From: Aureimonas sp. AU12
GTDB lineage: Bacteria > Pseudomonadota > Alphaproteobacteria > Rhizobiales > Rhizobiaceae
Assembly: GCF_001463705.1 (NCBI RefSeq)
Contig: NZ_BBWH01000006.1
Coordinates: 1 to 43,762, forward strand
Reading direction: 5' to 3'
Length of the DNA stretch: 43,762 nucleotides
The position numbers and the translations under genes are program-made. This document shows positions 15,479-23,812 of the stretch, piece after piece; the stretch's first letter is position 1, and each line of letters begins with the position of its first letter. Below the pieces are notes generated by a model that made no database searches, had not been told where the DNA came from, and worked only from the letters and a program-made list of their open reading frames with translations.

Positions 15479-17016
15479 GCACTGCCGAACCCATCGCCAT
15501 CGGCGGCACGAAGGGCGAGGTCGTGCTCTCGGCGCGCAACGTCGCGAAGTCCTACGGCAGCGTCCACGCGCTGAAGGGCGTCAACTTCGACATCCATCGC
15601 GGACAGGTCACGACGCTGTTCGGCGAGAACGGCGCCGGCAAGTCGACGCTCATGCGCATCCTCTCGGGCGTGACCCCGCCGACGTCCGGCGCCATCGTGC
15701 TCGACGGTGCGCCGGTGGTCTTCTCTTCGGCCAACGAGGCGCGCGAGCGCGGCATCTCGATCATCCATCAGGAGCTCAGCCTCGCGCCCAATCTCTCGGT
15801 GCGCGACAACATCTTCATGGGCCGCGAGATCCAGACCGCGACGGGCGTCGACTTCGCCCGCGAGGACGAGATCACGCGGGCGCTGATGGAGGAGCTGGAA
15901 GAGGACATCGATCCCGCGACCCCGGTCGAGGAGCTTCGCCTCGGGCAGCAGCAGATCGTCGAGATCGCGCGGGCGCTGTCGGTCAAGTCGCGCATCCTGA
16001 TCATGGACGAACCGACCTCGGCGCTTTCGGCCTCCGAGGTCGAGGTCCTGTTCAAGGTGATCCGCGACCTCACCTCGCGCGGCGTCTCCATCGTCTACAT
16101 CTCGCATCACCTCGAAGAGGCGCTGCAGATCACCGACCATGCCGTGGTGCTGCGCGACGGCACGATGACCGCCAGCGCCGAGCGCCGCGACATCGATCTC
16201 GAATGGATCGTGCGCAACATGGTGGGCGAGAACTTCGACCTCGGCTCACCGCCCAGCGGCTACGCATTCGGCCCCGTGGCGCTCGCGATCCGCGACGCCA
16301 GCGTCACCCTGCCCTCGGGCGTCGACGTCGTCGATCGTCTGTCGCTGGAGGTTCGCGCCGGCGAGATCGTCTGCATCTACGGCCTGATGGGCGCCGGCCG
16401 CACCGAACTTCTCGAAGCGGTGGCCGGCCGCGTCCAGCTCAGCGGCGGCGATGTCCGCCTGCATGGCGAGGACGTGTCCCGCCTGTCGATCGGCGAGCGC
16501 ATCGGCGCAGGCCTCGTGCTCGTGCCCGAGGATCGCCAGCGCGACGGGCTGGTGCAGACCATGTCGGTGGGCGAGAACCTGTCGCTCGCCAGCATCAAGG
16601 CCTTCACCAGGCGCTTCTTCACCTCGCGCCGCATCGAGGACGAGCTGGTGAACGCCTCGATCCGTTCCGTCACCGTCAAGACCTCCGGGGGCGCGGCCGC
16701 CATCGGCTCGCTGTCGGGCGGCAACCAGCAGAAGGTCGTCATCGGCAAGATGCTGGCGACCCATCCGAGCGTCGTGCTCCTCGACGAGCCGAGCCGGGGC
16801 ATCGACATCGGCGCCAAGGCCGAGGTGTTCAAGCTCCTCGCGGAACGCGCCCGCGATGGGATCGCCGTGGTGTTCTCGACCTCCGAGGTCGGCGAGTGCC
16901 TGTCGATCGCGCACCGGATCATCGTGATGAGCCGGGGCCGGATCACCGCCGAGTTCGGATCCGACGTCACGAAGGAGCGGATCATGGCCGCGTCGGGCGA
17001 AGCCGTGGCCCATTGA
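15475..17016 (+). CDS. eryE: sugar/polyol ABC importer ATPase, two ABC domains
   Basis: This 513-residue protein is a CUT2-type (ribose/RbsA-like) tandem ATPase. The N-terminal domain has Walker A GENGAGKST at 50-58, a degenerate signature LRLGQQQIVEIARAL, and Walker B ILIMDEPTSAL. The C-terminal domain has the usual altered Walker A (GLMGAGRTE), signature LSGGNQQKVVIGKML and Walker B LLDEPSRGIDIGAK. It drives uptake with the permease and binding protein downstream. Given the divergent eryDABC operon, erythritol is the likely substrate, as for eryEFG in Brucella. Its stop overlaps the permease start by one base. Confidence 0.87.
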   Translation: MSTAEPIAIGGTKGEVVLSARNVAKSYGSVHALKGVNFDIHRGQVTTLFGENGAGKSTLMRILSGVTPPTSGAIVLDGAPVVFSSANEARERGISIIHQELSLAPNLSVRDNIFMGREIQTATGVDFAREDEITRALMEELEEDIDPATPVEELRLGQQQIVEIARALSVKSRILIMDEPTSALSASEVEVLFKVIRDLTSRGVSIVYISHHLEEALQITDHAVVLRDGTMTASAERRDIDLEWIVRNMVGENFDLGSPPSGYAFGPVALAIRDASVTLPSGVDVVDRLSLEVRAGEIVCIYGLMGAGRTELLEAVAGRVQLSGGDVRLHGEDVSRLSIGERIGAGLVLVPEDRQRDGLVQTMSVGENLSLASIKAFTRRFFTSRRIEDELVNASIRSVTVKTSGGAAAIGSLSGGNQQKVVIGKMLATHPSVVLLDEPSRGIDIGAKAEVFKLLAERARDGIAVVFSTSEVGECLSIAHRIIVMSRGRITAEFGSDVTKERIMAASGEAVAH

Positions 17017-18161
17017 TGAAGACCGAGACGGGAACCCCGATCATGACCACCCCCTCCGCCCCCGCCCCCGCCCCCGCTTCCGGCAAATCCGCTGCGCCGG
17101 CCAGCCCGGCCGCCGGCTTCGACCTCGCCAGGATCCTTCTCGAAGGACGCGCCTTCTTCGCCCTCGTGGTGATCATCGCGGTCTTCTCGATCCTGTCGCC
17201 GTTCTACTTCTCGGTGAACAACTTCCTGATCATGTCCTCGCACGTGGCCATCTTCGGCCTTCTGGCGATCGGTATGCTGCTCGTCATCCTGACCGGCGGC
17301 ATCGACCTGTCCGTCGGCTCGACGCTCGGCCTTGCCGGCGTGGTCGCGGGCTTCCTCATGCAGGGCGTCAGCCTGCAGCTCTTCGGCGTGGTGCTCTACC
17401 CGCCGGTCTGGGCGGTGGTGGTGCTGACCTGCGCGATGGGCGCGCTCATCGGCGTCCTCAACGGCGTGCTGGTCGCCTATCTCAAGGTGCCCGCCTTCGT
17501 GGCGACGCTCGGCGTCCTCTACGTGGCGCGCGGCGTGGCGCTGCTGATGACCAACGGTCTGACCTACAACAACCTCGGCGGGCGTCCCGAACTCGGCAAC
17601 ACCGGCTTCGACTGGCTCGGCTTCAACCGCCTCTTCGGCGTGCCGATCGGCGTCATCATCCTCGTCGCGGTGGCGATCGTCGGCAGTATCCTTCTCACCC
17701 GCACCGCCTTCGGGCGCTGGGTCTACGCCACCGGCGGCAATGCCCGCGCGGCGGAGTTGTCGGGGGTCCCGGTCAAGCGCACGCAGATCCTCGTCTACGT
17801 CCTGTCCGGCGTCTGCGCCTCGATCGCGGGGCTCGTCCTCTCCTCGCAGCTCACCTCGGCCGGCCCGACCGCGGGCTCGACCTACGAGCTCACGGCGATC
17901 GCGGCCGTGGTCGTCGGCGGCGCGGCGCTGACGGGCGGGCGCGGCAACATCCGCGGTACGCTTCTGGGCGCCTTCGTCATCGGCTTCCTGTCGGACGGGC
18001 TCGTGATCATCGGCGTCTCCTCCTACTGGCAGACCGTCTTCACCGGCGCGGTGATCGTCCTCGCCGTCCTCCTCAACTCCATCCAGTACGGACGCCGGCC
18101 CAAGCGCGCGGCGCCGAAGCCGGATGCCCCCGCTTCCCCGCCGCAGGCGATCCAGGCCTGA
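17016..18161 (+). CDS. eryF: sugar/polyol ABC importer permease
   Basis: This 381-residue RbsC-like permease has eight to ten membrane helices. An Ala/Pro-rich tail of about 35 residues (APAPAPASGKSAAPASPAAG) precedes the first helix. The family signature LTGGIDLSVGSTLGLAG lies about one third in, and the C-terminal region includes GGAALTGGRGNIRGT. The stop and start overlap in TGATG, so it is coupled to eryE. An internal ATG at 17043 would shorten the tail and cannot be excluded. It forms the channel of the predicted erythritol importer. Confidence 0.86.
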   Translation: MKTETGTPIMTTPSAPAPAPASGKSAAPASPAAGFDLARILLEGRAFFALVVIIAVFSILSPFYFSVNNFLIMSSHVAIFGLLAIGMLLVILTGGIDLSVGSTLGLAGVVAGFLMQGVSLQLFGVVLYPPVWAVVVLTCAMGALIGVLNGVLVAYLKVPAFVATLGVLYVARGVALLMTNGLTYNNLGGRPELGNTGFDWLGFNRLFGVPIGVIILVAVAIVGSILLTRTAFGRWVYATGGNARAAELSGVPVKRTQILVYVLSGVCASIAGLVLSSQLTSAGPTAGSTYELTAIAAVVVGGAALTGGRGNIRGTLLGAFVIGFLSDGLVIIGVSSYWQTVFTGAVIVLAVLLNSIQYGRRPKRAAPKPDAPASPPQAIQA

Positions 18162-18190
18162 CGGGCCGTCCGACGCCGGGAATACGCAGA

Positions 18191-18204
18191 GCCGGAAGAC
18201 CGGC
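18191..18204 (+). repeat. short stem-loop before the binding-protein gene
   Basis: GCCGG and CCGGC pair around an AAGA loop in the 76-base gap between permease and binding-protein genes. It may influence processing or relative expression. Confidence 0.4.
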
Positions 18205-18237
18205 GCCCACCACCACAAACATCTTGGGAGAGAGACC

Positions 18238-19191
18238 ATGTTGAAGAAGAGCAAGAGCCTGCTGCTCGCCGGCCTCGTCGCCATCGCGCCGATCCTCGGC
18301 GCCGGCGCCGCCTCGGCCGAGGGTCTGATGACGATCATCGTCAACGACCCCTCGAACCCCTACTGGTTCACCGAGGGCGAGGTCGCCTCGGCGGCGGCCA
18401 AGGAACTCGGCTACGAGGCCACCGTCTCCTCGCACAAGGGCGACACGAACACCGAGAGCAACCTGATCGACACCGCGATCACCAACCGCTCGAAGGCCAT
18501 CATCCTCGACCCCGCCAATGCCGACGGTTCGGTGGGCGCGGTAAAGAAGGCGGTCGCCGCCGGTATCCCGGTCTTCCTCGTCAACGCCGAGATCAACCAG
18601 GAAGGCCTCGCCAAGGCACAGCTCGTCTCGAACAATGCGCAGGGCGCGGCGCTCGGTGCCCAGCAGTGGGTCGAGACCCTCGGCGACACCGCCAACTATG
18701 TCGAGCTCCTCGGCGCCCCATCCGACAACAACGCTGCGACGCGCTCGAACGGCTACAAGACCGTGCTCAGCCAGTATCCCGACCTGAAGCTGTCGGGCTC
18801 CGAGGTCGCCAACTGGGATCGCCGCCAGGGCTATTCCAAGATGCAGAGCCTGCTGCAGGCCAATCCCGGCATCACCGGCGTCATCTCCGGCAATGACGAG
18901 ATGGCCCTCGGCGCCATCGCCGCACTGAAGGAGGCCGGCGCCCTCTCGAAGATCACGGTCGGCGGCTTCGACGGCTCGCCGGACGCGGTCGCCGCCATCA
19001 AGGCGGGCGAACTCGCCTACACCGTGCTGCAGCCGGTGGCCGTGTTCTCGAAGGCGGCGGTCCAGCAGGCCGACTCCTTCCTCAAGACCGGCAAGACGGG
19101 CGTCGCCACCGAGAAGCAACTCTTCGACTGCGTCGTCATCACCAAGGACAATGTCGACCAGTACGGCTCGCCCTTTGTGATGAAGGACTAA
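18238..19191 (+). CDS. eryG: periplasmic sugar/polyol-binding protein
   Basis: This 317-residue type-I periplasmic binding protein (RbsB/Peripla_BP_4 family) has a classic Sec signal peptide (KKSKSLLLAGLVAIAPILG ending ASA-EG at about residue 25). The mature protein begins LMTIIVNDPSNPYWFTEGE, a typical first strand. Later motifs are AIILDPANADG, VISGNDEMALGAIAALKEAG and GGFDGSPDAVAAIKAG. GGGAGAGAGACC precedes ATG 18238. In this operon order the binding protein comes last, just before a strong terminator. Erythritol as ligand is inferred from context. Confidence 0.87.
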   Translation: MLKKSKSLLLAGLVAIAPILGAGAASAEGLMTIIVNDPSNPYWFTEGEVASAAAKELGYEATVSSHKGDTNTESNLIDTAITNRSKAIILDPANADGSVGAVKKAVAAGIPVFLVNAEINQEGLAKAQLVSNNAQGAALGAQQWVETLGDTANYVELLGAPSDNNAATRSNGYKTVLSQYPDLKLSGSEVANWDRRQGYSKMQSLLQANPGITGVISGNDEMALGAIAALKEAGALSKITVGGFDGSPDAVAAIKAGELAYTVLQPVAVFSKAAVQQADSFLKTGKTGVATEKQLFDCVVITKDNVDQYGSPFVMKD

Positions 19192-19204
19192 GCTCGATCG
19201 ATCG

Positions 19205-19232
19205 GGGCGCCCCTCGCCGGGCGCCCTTTTTT
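19205..19232 (+). terminator. Rho-independent terminator after importer operon
   Basis: GGGCGCCC arms at 19205-19212 and 19219-19226 enclose a 6-base loop and are followed directly by six Ts. It ends the DUF2291-eryEFG transcript, so the DeoR gene is probably transcribed separately or by read-through. Confidence 0.9.
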
Positions 19233-19276
19233 CTTCAAGGCACGACGGCCGAACCCATGGCGATCCCGGAGGCTTC

Positions 19277-20158
19277 TTGAGCGAACAGGGCGAGAGAACT
19301 GCAGCCGGGCTCGAGGGCTTCCTGCCGGACGAACTGCCGGGCGACACCCGCCAGACCCGGCAGCTCAACCGGCGGCAGATGATCGCCGAAGCCGTGATGG
19401 CCGAAGGCGCCATGCGGATCGAGGACCTGACGACGCGCTTCGGCATCAGCCTGATGACCGTCCACCGCGACCTCGACGAACTGATCGGCCGCGGCCTCCT
19501 GCGCAAGACGCGCGGCGTCGTCTCGGCCGCCCCCACAAGCCTCATCGAATCCAGCGACGTCTATCGGTTCAGCCGGCAGCTCGACGAGAAGCGCGCCATC
19601 GCGCAGGCCGCCATGCGCTTCGTCGAGCCGGGACAGGCGCTCTTCCTCGATGATTCCACCACCGTCCTCCAGATGGTGCCGCATCTTCACGCCAAGGCGC
19701 CGCTCACCGCCATCACCAACTCGCTGACGCTGATGACCGAACTGCGCGGCGTGCGCGAGATCGACATCGTCGGGCTCGGCGGCCAGTATTTCTCGTGGTG
19801 CAACGCCTTTATGGGGGGCATGACCACGGCCGAGATCGGCCGGCTGCGGGCCGACACGCTGTTCGTCTCGATGGCCGCGATCATCGACGACATGGTGTTC
19901 CACCCCTCGTCGGTCGTGGTCGACATCAAGCGCGCCATGTTCGAATCGGCCTCGCAGCGCATTCTCCTTGCCGACTACACCAAGTTCGAGCGCCGCGCGC
20001 TGCACGGCTTCGCCGCACTCACCGACTTCGACGTGGTGATCGTCGACGACGCCACGCCGGACCGCCATCTCACCCGGATGAAGGCCAAGGGCATCAACGT
20101 CGTGGTGGCGCCGGTCAAAACGACGGCGCAGGCCGCCAACGACGCGGCCGCGCGCTGA
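19277..20158 (+). CDS. DeoR/GlpR-family regulator (EryR-like)
   Basis: This 293-residue DeoR-family repressor has an N-terminal helix-turn-helix at about 33-85 (RIEDLTTRFGISLMTVHRDL). A sugar-phosphate-sensing domain follows, with LFLDDSTTVLQM, AITNSLTLM, GLGGQYFSWCNAFMG and the C-terminal FDVVIVDDATP. It starts with TTG 19277, and GGAGG lies three to four bases upstream. In rhizobial erythritol loci a DeoR regulator (eryR) precedes the isomerase genes eryH and eryI. Here it occupies that position but the isomerases are missing. Its length and domain order are normal, so it is probably functional. Confidence 0.85.
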   Translation: MSEQGERTAAGLEGFLPDELPGDTRQTRQLNRRQMIAEAVMAEGAMRIEDLTTRFGISLMTVHRDLDELIGRGLLRKTRGVVSAAPTSLIESSDVYRFSRQLDEKRAIAQAAMRFVEPGQALFLDDSTTVLQMVPHLHAKAPLTAITNSLTLMTELRGVREIDIVGLGGQYFSWCNAFMGGMTTAEIGRLRADTLFVSMAAIIDDMVFHPSSVVVDIKRAMFESASQRILLADYTKFERRALHGFAALTDFDVVIVDDATPDRHLTRMKAKGINVVVAPVKTTAQAANDAAAR

Positions 20159-20184
20159 CAGCGCCTCGTGGGACGGCGTGGGCC

Positions 20185-20212
20185 GGGTCGGTTTTCCGGT
20201 ATGATCCGACCC
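20185..20212. terminator. candidate bidirectional terminator
   Basis: GGGTCGG and CCGACCC pair around a 14-base loop in the 100-base gap between the convergent DeoR and pqqE genes. The loop contains TTTT, but no T-run follows the stem, so efficiency is uncertain. Confidence 0.5.
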
Positions 20213-20259
20213 ACCGACCGCGCGGCAGGCGGTGCCTCCGCGCAATACGGCGAGCGGCT

Positions 20260-21378
20260 TCAGGCCAGCGTGTCGACGAAAGCGCCGATTCGACGGTAGG
20301 TGAACTCCGTCGTGGCGCTGGCCGCGTCCGCTTCGGCAAGCGCCAGAACCTTGCCATGCAGCGGCGAGAGCGAGCAGGCGGGATCCGTAGCCGCCGCGTC
20401 GCCGGCCAGGATCATCGCCTGACAGCGACAGCCGCCGAAGTCGATGTCCTTGCGCGCGCAGCTTCGGCAGGGATCCTTCATCCAGGCCGTGCCGCGGTAG
20501 GCGGCGAAGGCCGAGGACGATCGCCAGATCTCGGCCAACGGGCGAGCAGCCGCATTGTCGAAGCTGAGGCTCGGGATGCTGGCGGCGGCGTGGCACGGCA
20601 TCACCGTGCCGTCCGGGGTGATCATGAAGGCGTCCTGCGCCCAGCCGCCCATGCAGGCCTTGGGATAGCGCGCGTAATAGTCCGGGGCGACGAAGTCGAT
20701 CGCCAGCACGCCGCGCAGCCGCGCGCGCGCCGCTTCCACGATCTCCACCAACCGCGCGACCTCGTCGCGCGAGGGCATCAGGGCCGGGCGATTGAGCAAG
20801 GCCCAGCCGTAATATTGCACGTTGGCGATCTCCAGCCGCTCCGCCCCGAGGTCGAGGGCGAGTTGGATGAAGAGGTCGGCCTCGCCGATGTTCTGGCGAT
20901 GCAGCGGCGCGTTGATCGTCAGCGGCAGCCCGGCCTCGCGCACGAGGCGCGCGGTCGCGAGCTTCTTCTCGTGCGCGCCGCGCAGGCGCCCGATCAGTTC
21001 CGTGGTCTCCGGCCGTCCGCCCTGAACGCTGAGCTGCACGTGATCGAGTCCGGCCTCGGCCAGCGCCGCCAGCGTTCCCGGCTTCAGCCCGACGCCGGCC
21101 GTGATCAGGTTGGAGTAGACGCCGCGCCGGGCCAGACCCGACACGAGTTCGGGAAGATCCGGCCGCAGCGTCGGTTCGCCGCCCGAGAGATGGACCTGCA
21201 GGATGCCGAGATCGGCGGCCTGCTCGAAGATCGAGGCCCAGGTGGCGGTGTCGAGTTCGCGATCGGCCTTGAGAAGGGCGAGCGGGTTCGAGCAGTAGGG
21301 GCACTGCAGCGGGCAGCGATGCGTCAGCTCGGCGAGCATGCCGATCGGCGGGCCGGGCGCGTCCGTCACGTCGCTCAC
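20260..21378 (-). CDS. pqqE: PqqA peptide cyclase (radical SAM)
   Basis: This 372-residue radical-SAM/SPASM enzyme forms the carbon-carbon bond between the Glu and Tyr side chains of PqqA, using PqqD as chaperone. The SAM-cluster cysteines are C22, C26 and C29 (HRCPLQCPYCSNP). SPASM cysteines occur near the C-terminus, in PDGTVMPCHAA, KDPCRSCARK and GGCRCQAM. It starts with GTG 21378, whose last base pairs overlap the pqqD stop (GTGA). It is the last gene of pqqABCDE. All recognisable cluster ligands are present, so activity is expected. Confidence 0.93.
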   Translation of the reverse strand: MSDVTDAPGPPIGMLAELTHRCPLQCPYCSNPLALLKADRELDTATWASIFEQAADLGILQVHLSGGEPTLRPDLPELVSGLARRGVYSNLITAGVGLKPGTLAALAEAGLDHVQLSVQGGRPETTELIGRLRGAHEKKLATARLVREAGLPLTINAPLHRQNIGEADLFIQLALDLGAERLEIANVQYYGWALLNRPALMPSRDEVARLVEIVEAARARLRGVLAIDFVAPDYYARYPKACMGGWAQDAFMITPDGTVMPCHAAASIPSLSFDNAAARPLAEIWRSSSAFAAYRGTAWMKDPCRSCARKDIDFGGCRCQAMILAGDAAATDPACSLSPLHGKVLALAEADAASATTEFTYRRIGAFVDTLA

Positions 21379-21668
21379 AGGCGCACCACCATGCGGTCCG
21401 ACCAGTCCTGCAGGAAGGCGACGACATCGGCGCGAACCGTCTCGGCATCGGCGCCATATTCGCGCGCGAGTTCGTCGGCGATCGTATCGACGCCCGCCGA
21501 ACCGTCGCAGCGCCGCAGGATGGCGAGGCTCGTCTCGTCCGGCCACAGGATCTTCTCGGGCGAGAGCAGCGCCCAGGCCTGACGGACGGGATCGAAGTGC
21601 AGGCGGACATGGCGCGGCAGCGTGGGCCGGGACGCTCCTGTCGCCATTCGTCTGATCGGTATGGTCAT
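21375..21668 (-). CDS. pqqD: PqqA-binding protein PqqD
   Basis: This 97-residue protein binds the PqqA precursor peptide and presents it to PqqE. It has the RiPP-recognition fold, with typical segments LPRHVRLHFDPVRQAWALLS and the C-terminal VAFLQDWSDRMVVRL. ATG 21668 overlaps the pqqC stop as ATGA. A second in-frame ATG seven codons later (21647) is possible. Its stop overlaps the pqqE start. Confidence 0.9.
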   Translation of the reverse strand: MTIPIRRMATGASRPTLPRHVRLHFDPVRQAWALLSPEKILWPDETSLAILRRCDGSAGVDTIADELAREYGADAETVRADVVAFLQDWSDRMVVRL

Positions 21669-22426
21669 GATCGCACGGGATCCTGCGGCACGAAGGCGCC
21701 GGGCGACACATGCCGCGGCTCGACATAGGCGAAATGCAGGGCGTCCAGCATCGCCCAGAGGATGTCGCACTTGGTCACGAGCGCATCGACGACTGCCTGC
21801 TGCGTCTCGCGCGTCACGGCATGCTGGCGCACGTAGCCGAGCGCGAGATCGACGTCGCGCGGGGCCTGCGTCAGGCGCGGCGTGAAATAGCCGAGCGTGT
21901 CGGCATCGATATAGGGGTAGCGCTGGAGGATCGCCGAGACGCGCTCGCCGATCACCTGCGGTGAGAACATCTCGGTCAGCGAAGAGGCGATCGCCTCCAG
22001 GAGCGAGCGCTTTTCGACGAAGGTCAGATAGGCGTTCACCGCGAAGCGCGTCGCCGGCAGGGCGAAGCGCTCGGCCTCGACGTCGGCGGCATCCAGCCCG
22101 AGACCGGTCGCGAGCTTCAACCAGCGCTTGATGCCGCCGGGCTGCCCGGCAACGCCGTCGTGATCGAGGATGCGTTCGCGCCAGGCGATCCGCAGATCGC
22201 GATCCTCGATGCGCGACAGGATGATCGCGTCCTTTCGCGGGATTACGGCCTGATAGCAGTAGCGGTTGAGCGCCCAGGCCTGCATCTGGCCGCGGCTGAG
22301 CCGGCCCTCCACCATCAGCCGGTGGAACGGATGGTTGATGTGGTAGCGCTCCGACCCGACGCGGCGGAGCAGGGCTTCGAGATCCGCGGTGGAGAGCGCG
22401 GCATCGATCCTGAAGTCCGCCATCAT
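21665..22426 (-). CDS. pqqC: PQQ synthase PqqC
   Basis: This 253-residue all-helical oxidase performs the last step, ring closure and eight-electron oxidation of AHQQ to PQQ with molecular oxygen. Family segments are RYHINHPFHRLMVEGRLSRG, LNRYCYQAVIPRKDA and ILDHDGVAGQPGGIKRW. The length matches the family. Two adjacent ATGs occur (22426 and 22423). The first overlaps the pqqB stop as ATGA and is preferred. Confidence 0.93.
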   Translation of the reverse strand: MMADFRIDAALSTADLEALLRRVGSERYHINHPFHRLMVEGRLSRGQMQAWALNRYCYQAVIPRKDAIILSRIEDRDLRIAWRERILDHDGVAGQPGGIKRWLKLATGLGLDAADVEAERFALPATRFAVNAYLTFVEKRSLLEAIASSLTEMFSPQVIGERVSAILQRYPYIDADTLGYFTPRLTQAPRDVDLALGYVRQHAVTRETQQAVVDALVTKCDILWAMLDALHFAYVEPRHVSPGAFVPQDPVRS

Positions 22427-23358
22427 AGGGCGATGTCCATTCCGTCGTAGGCGACCTCCCAACCCTTCGCTTCGACGCGCGCGCGCTCGGGCGAGGCCTC
22501 GTCAAGGATCGGATTGGTGTTGTTGATATGGATGAAGATGCGGCGGCCGGCCTCGACCTCCGCCAAGGCGGCAAGCGAACCATCCGTGCCGTCGATGGCC
22601 AGATGGCCCATGCGCTGTCCGGTCTTCGCGCCGACCCCGGCCTCGGCCATCTCGTTATCGGTGAAGACGGTCCCATCGAAGAACAGGACGTCGCCTCCCC
22701 GGATCCGCTCGCGCAGCCGGTCGTCGACGGCGGCGCAGCCGGGAATGTAGTGGACGCGAGCCGCCGCCCCGTCCGCCGTGATCCGCAGGCCGATCGTGTC
22801 TTCCTCGTTCGCTCGGAAATCCGCTGCCGCATCCCCCGTTTCGAGGAAGAGCGCAACCTTGCCGGGCACCGCGAACAACTCGATCGTCAAGCCGGTCGGC
22901 CCGTCCGGCCCATGGATCGCGCAGGGATTGGCGAGCGTCAGGGGAATGCGGGTGACGTAGGCGGGATCGAGAACGCGGAAGATCGGGTTTTCGGCGAGAA
23001 CGACGAGGACGCGGGCGGTGGCGTAGAGATGGAATGCCTGACGCTCGCGCAGCGACAGGAGGCCGGCAAGATGGTCGACATCGGCATTGGTCAGGACGAC
23101 GGCGCGGATCGGCGTCGAACGCAGCGGCGCGTCGGGCGCCGGTTGAAGCTCGGGCGTTTCGTTGATCTGCTGGCGAATGTCGGGGGACGCGTTGAAGACG
23201 ACCCAGCCCGCGTCGTCACCGGCGGACGCCGCGATGCTCGACTGCAGCCGGGGCATGACCCGACCGGCGCCCTCGCGCGCCGCCCGACTCAGCCGAAAAT
23301 TGCAATTCCATTGTGGCACGCCGCCGCCTGCGGCCGAGCCGAGAACCTTTACGCGCAA
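22423..23358 (-). CDS. pqqB: PqqB, metallo-beta-lactamase-fold PQQ biosynthesis protein
   Basis: This 311-residue metallo-beta-lactamase-fold protein is proposed to hydroxylate the cross-linked tyrosine intermediate. It starts with TTG 23358: the family N-terminus RVKVLGSAAGGGVPQWNC follows at once, and GGGGAAG lies about seven bases upstream. The metal site TNADVDHLAGL and the C-terminal HINNTNPILDE are intact. The usual structural-zinc CxCxxC motif after PQWN is degenerate: C19 remains, but the other two positions are Phe21 and Ser24. It is separated from pqqA by about 207 bases containing a stem-loop. Confidence 0.9.
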   Translation of the reverse strand: MRVKVLGSAAGGGVPQWNCNFRLSRAAREGAGRVMPRLQSSIAASAGDDAGWVVFNASPDIRQQINETPELQPAPDAPLRSTPIRAVVLTNADVDHLAGLLSLRERQAFHLYATARVLVVLAENPIFRVLDPAYVTRIPLTLANPCAIHGPDGPTGLTIELFAVPGKVALFLETGDAAADFRANEEDTIGLRITADGAAARVHYIPGCAAVDDRLRERIRGGDVLFFDGTVFTDNEMAEAGVGAKTGQRMGHLAIDGTDGSLAALAEVEAGRRIFIHINNTNPILDEASPERARVEAKGWEVAYDGMDIAL

Positions 23359-23530
23359 AGCGTCGTCTTCCCCATGTGAGATCGGATCACGCCGCACGTC
23401 CTGCAGAGATGGTCTCGCTGGATCGGTGCATCCACCGAGGGCGTCATCCCGGCACGCGCCACGCCAGTTTGTGTAGCTTCCGTGCGGAGCGTCTCGTTCC
23501 ATCGCCGTCGGCGAGCGTCGAACGCAGTTC

Positions 23531-23556
23531 GGGCGCAGATCCTGCGACCTGCGCCC
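23531..23556 (-). terminator. stem-loop between pqqA and pqqB (attenuator or processing site)
   Basis: GGGCGCAG and CTGCGCCC form an 8-bp perfect stem with a 10-base loop, ten bases after the pqqA stop. No T-run is seen. Since PqqA is a consumed precursor peptide, partial termination or RNA stabilisation here could give excess pqqA message. Confidence 0.6.
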
Positions 23557-23565
23557 GTCGACCGC

Positions 23566-23676
23566 CTACTTGGCGGTGTCGGCCTTGCGGACCTCGAGTT
23601 CGGCTTCCGCGTAACGCGAAATCTCGAAACCGGCGGCCACCTGGCACATCTGCGGCTTGCTCCAGGACTTCGTCAT
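23566..23676 (-). CDS. pqqA: PQQ precursor peptide PqqA
   Basis: This 36-residue ribosomal peptide supplies the Glu and Tyr that become PQQ. The required E-x3-Y motif is present as E18-I-S-R-Y22, preceded by the usual Gly-Phe. AAGGAG sits six bases from ATG 23676, a strong ribosome site as expected for an abundant precursor. The tail after the motif is longer and more acidic than in many PqqA peptides. The gene heads the leftward pqq operon, so its promoter should lie between it and uxuA (23677-23812); I could not assign clear -35/-10 boxes there. Confidence 0.9.
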   Translation of the reverse strand: MTKSWSKPQMCQVAAGFEISRYAEAELEVRKADTAK

Positions 23677-23812
23677 GTCGGTCTCCTTCTCGACGATCGA
23701 GCGACTGCTCGAACCATGACCGACGAAATAGGGACGACCGGCGGCAGAACCACCACGAGGCGCTTCAACACGTTTTGATACGCGAAATGATCGCGCGCGT
23801 GGAACCGCCGTC

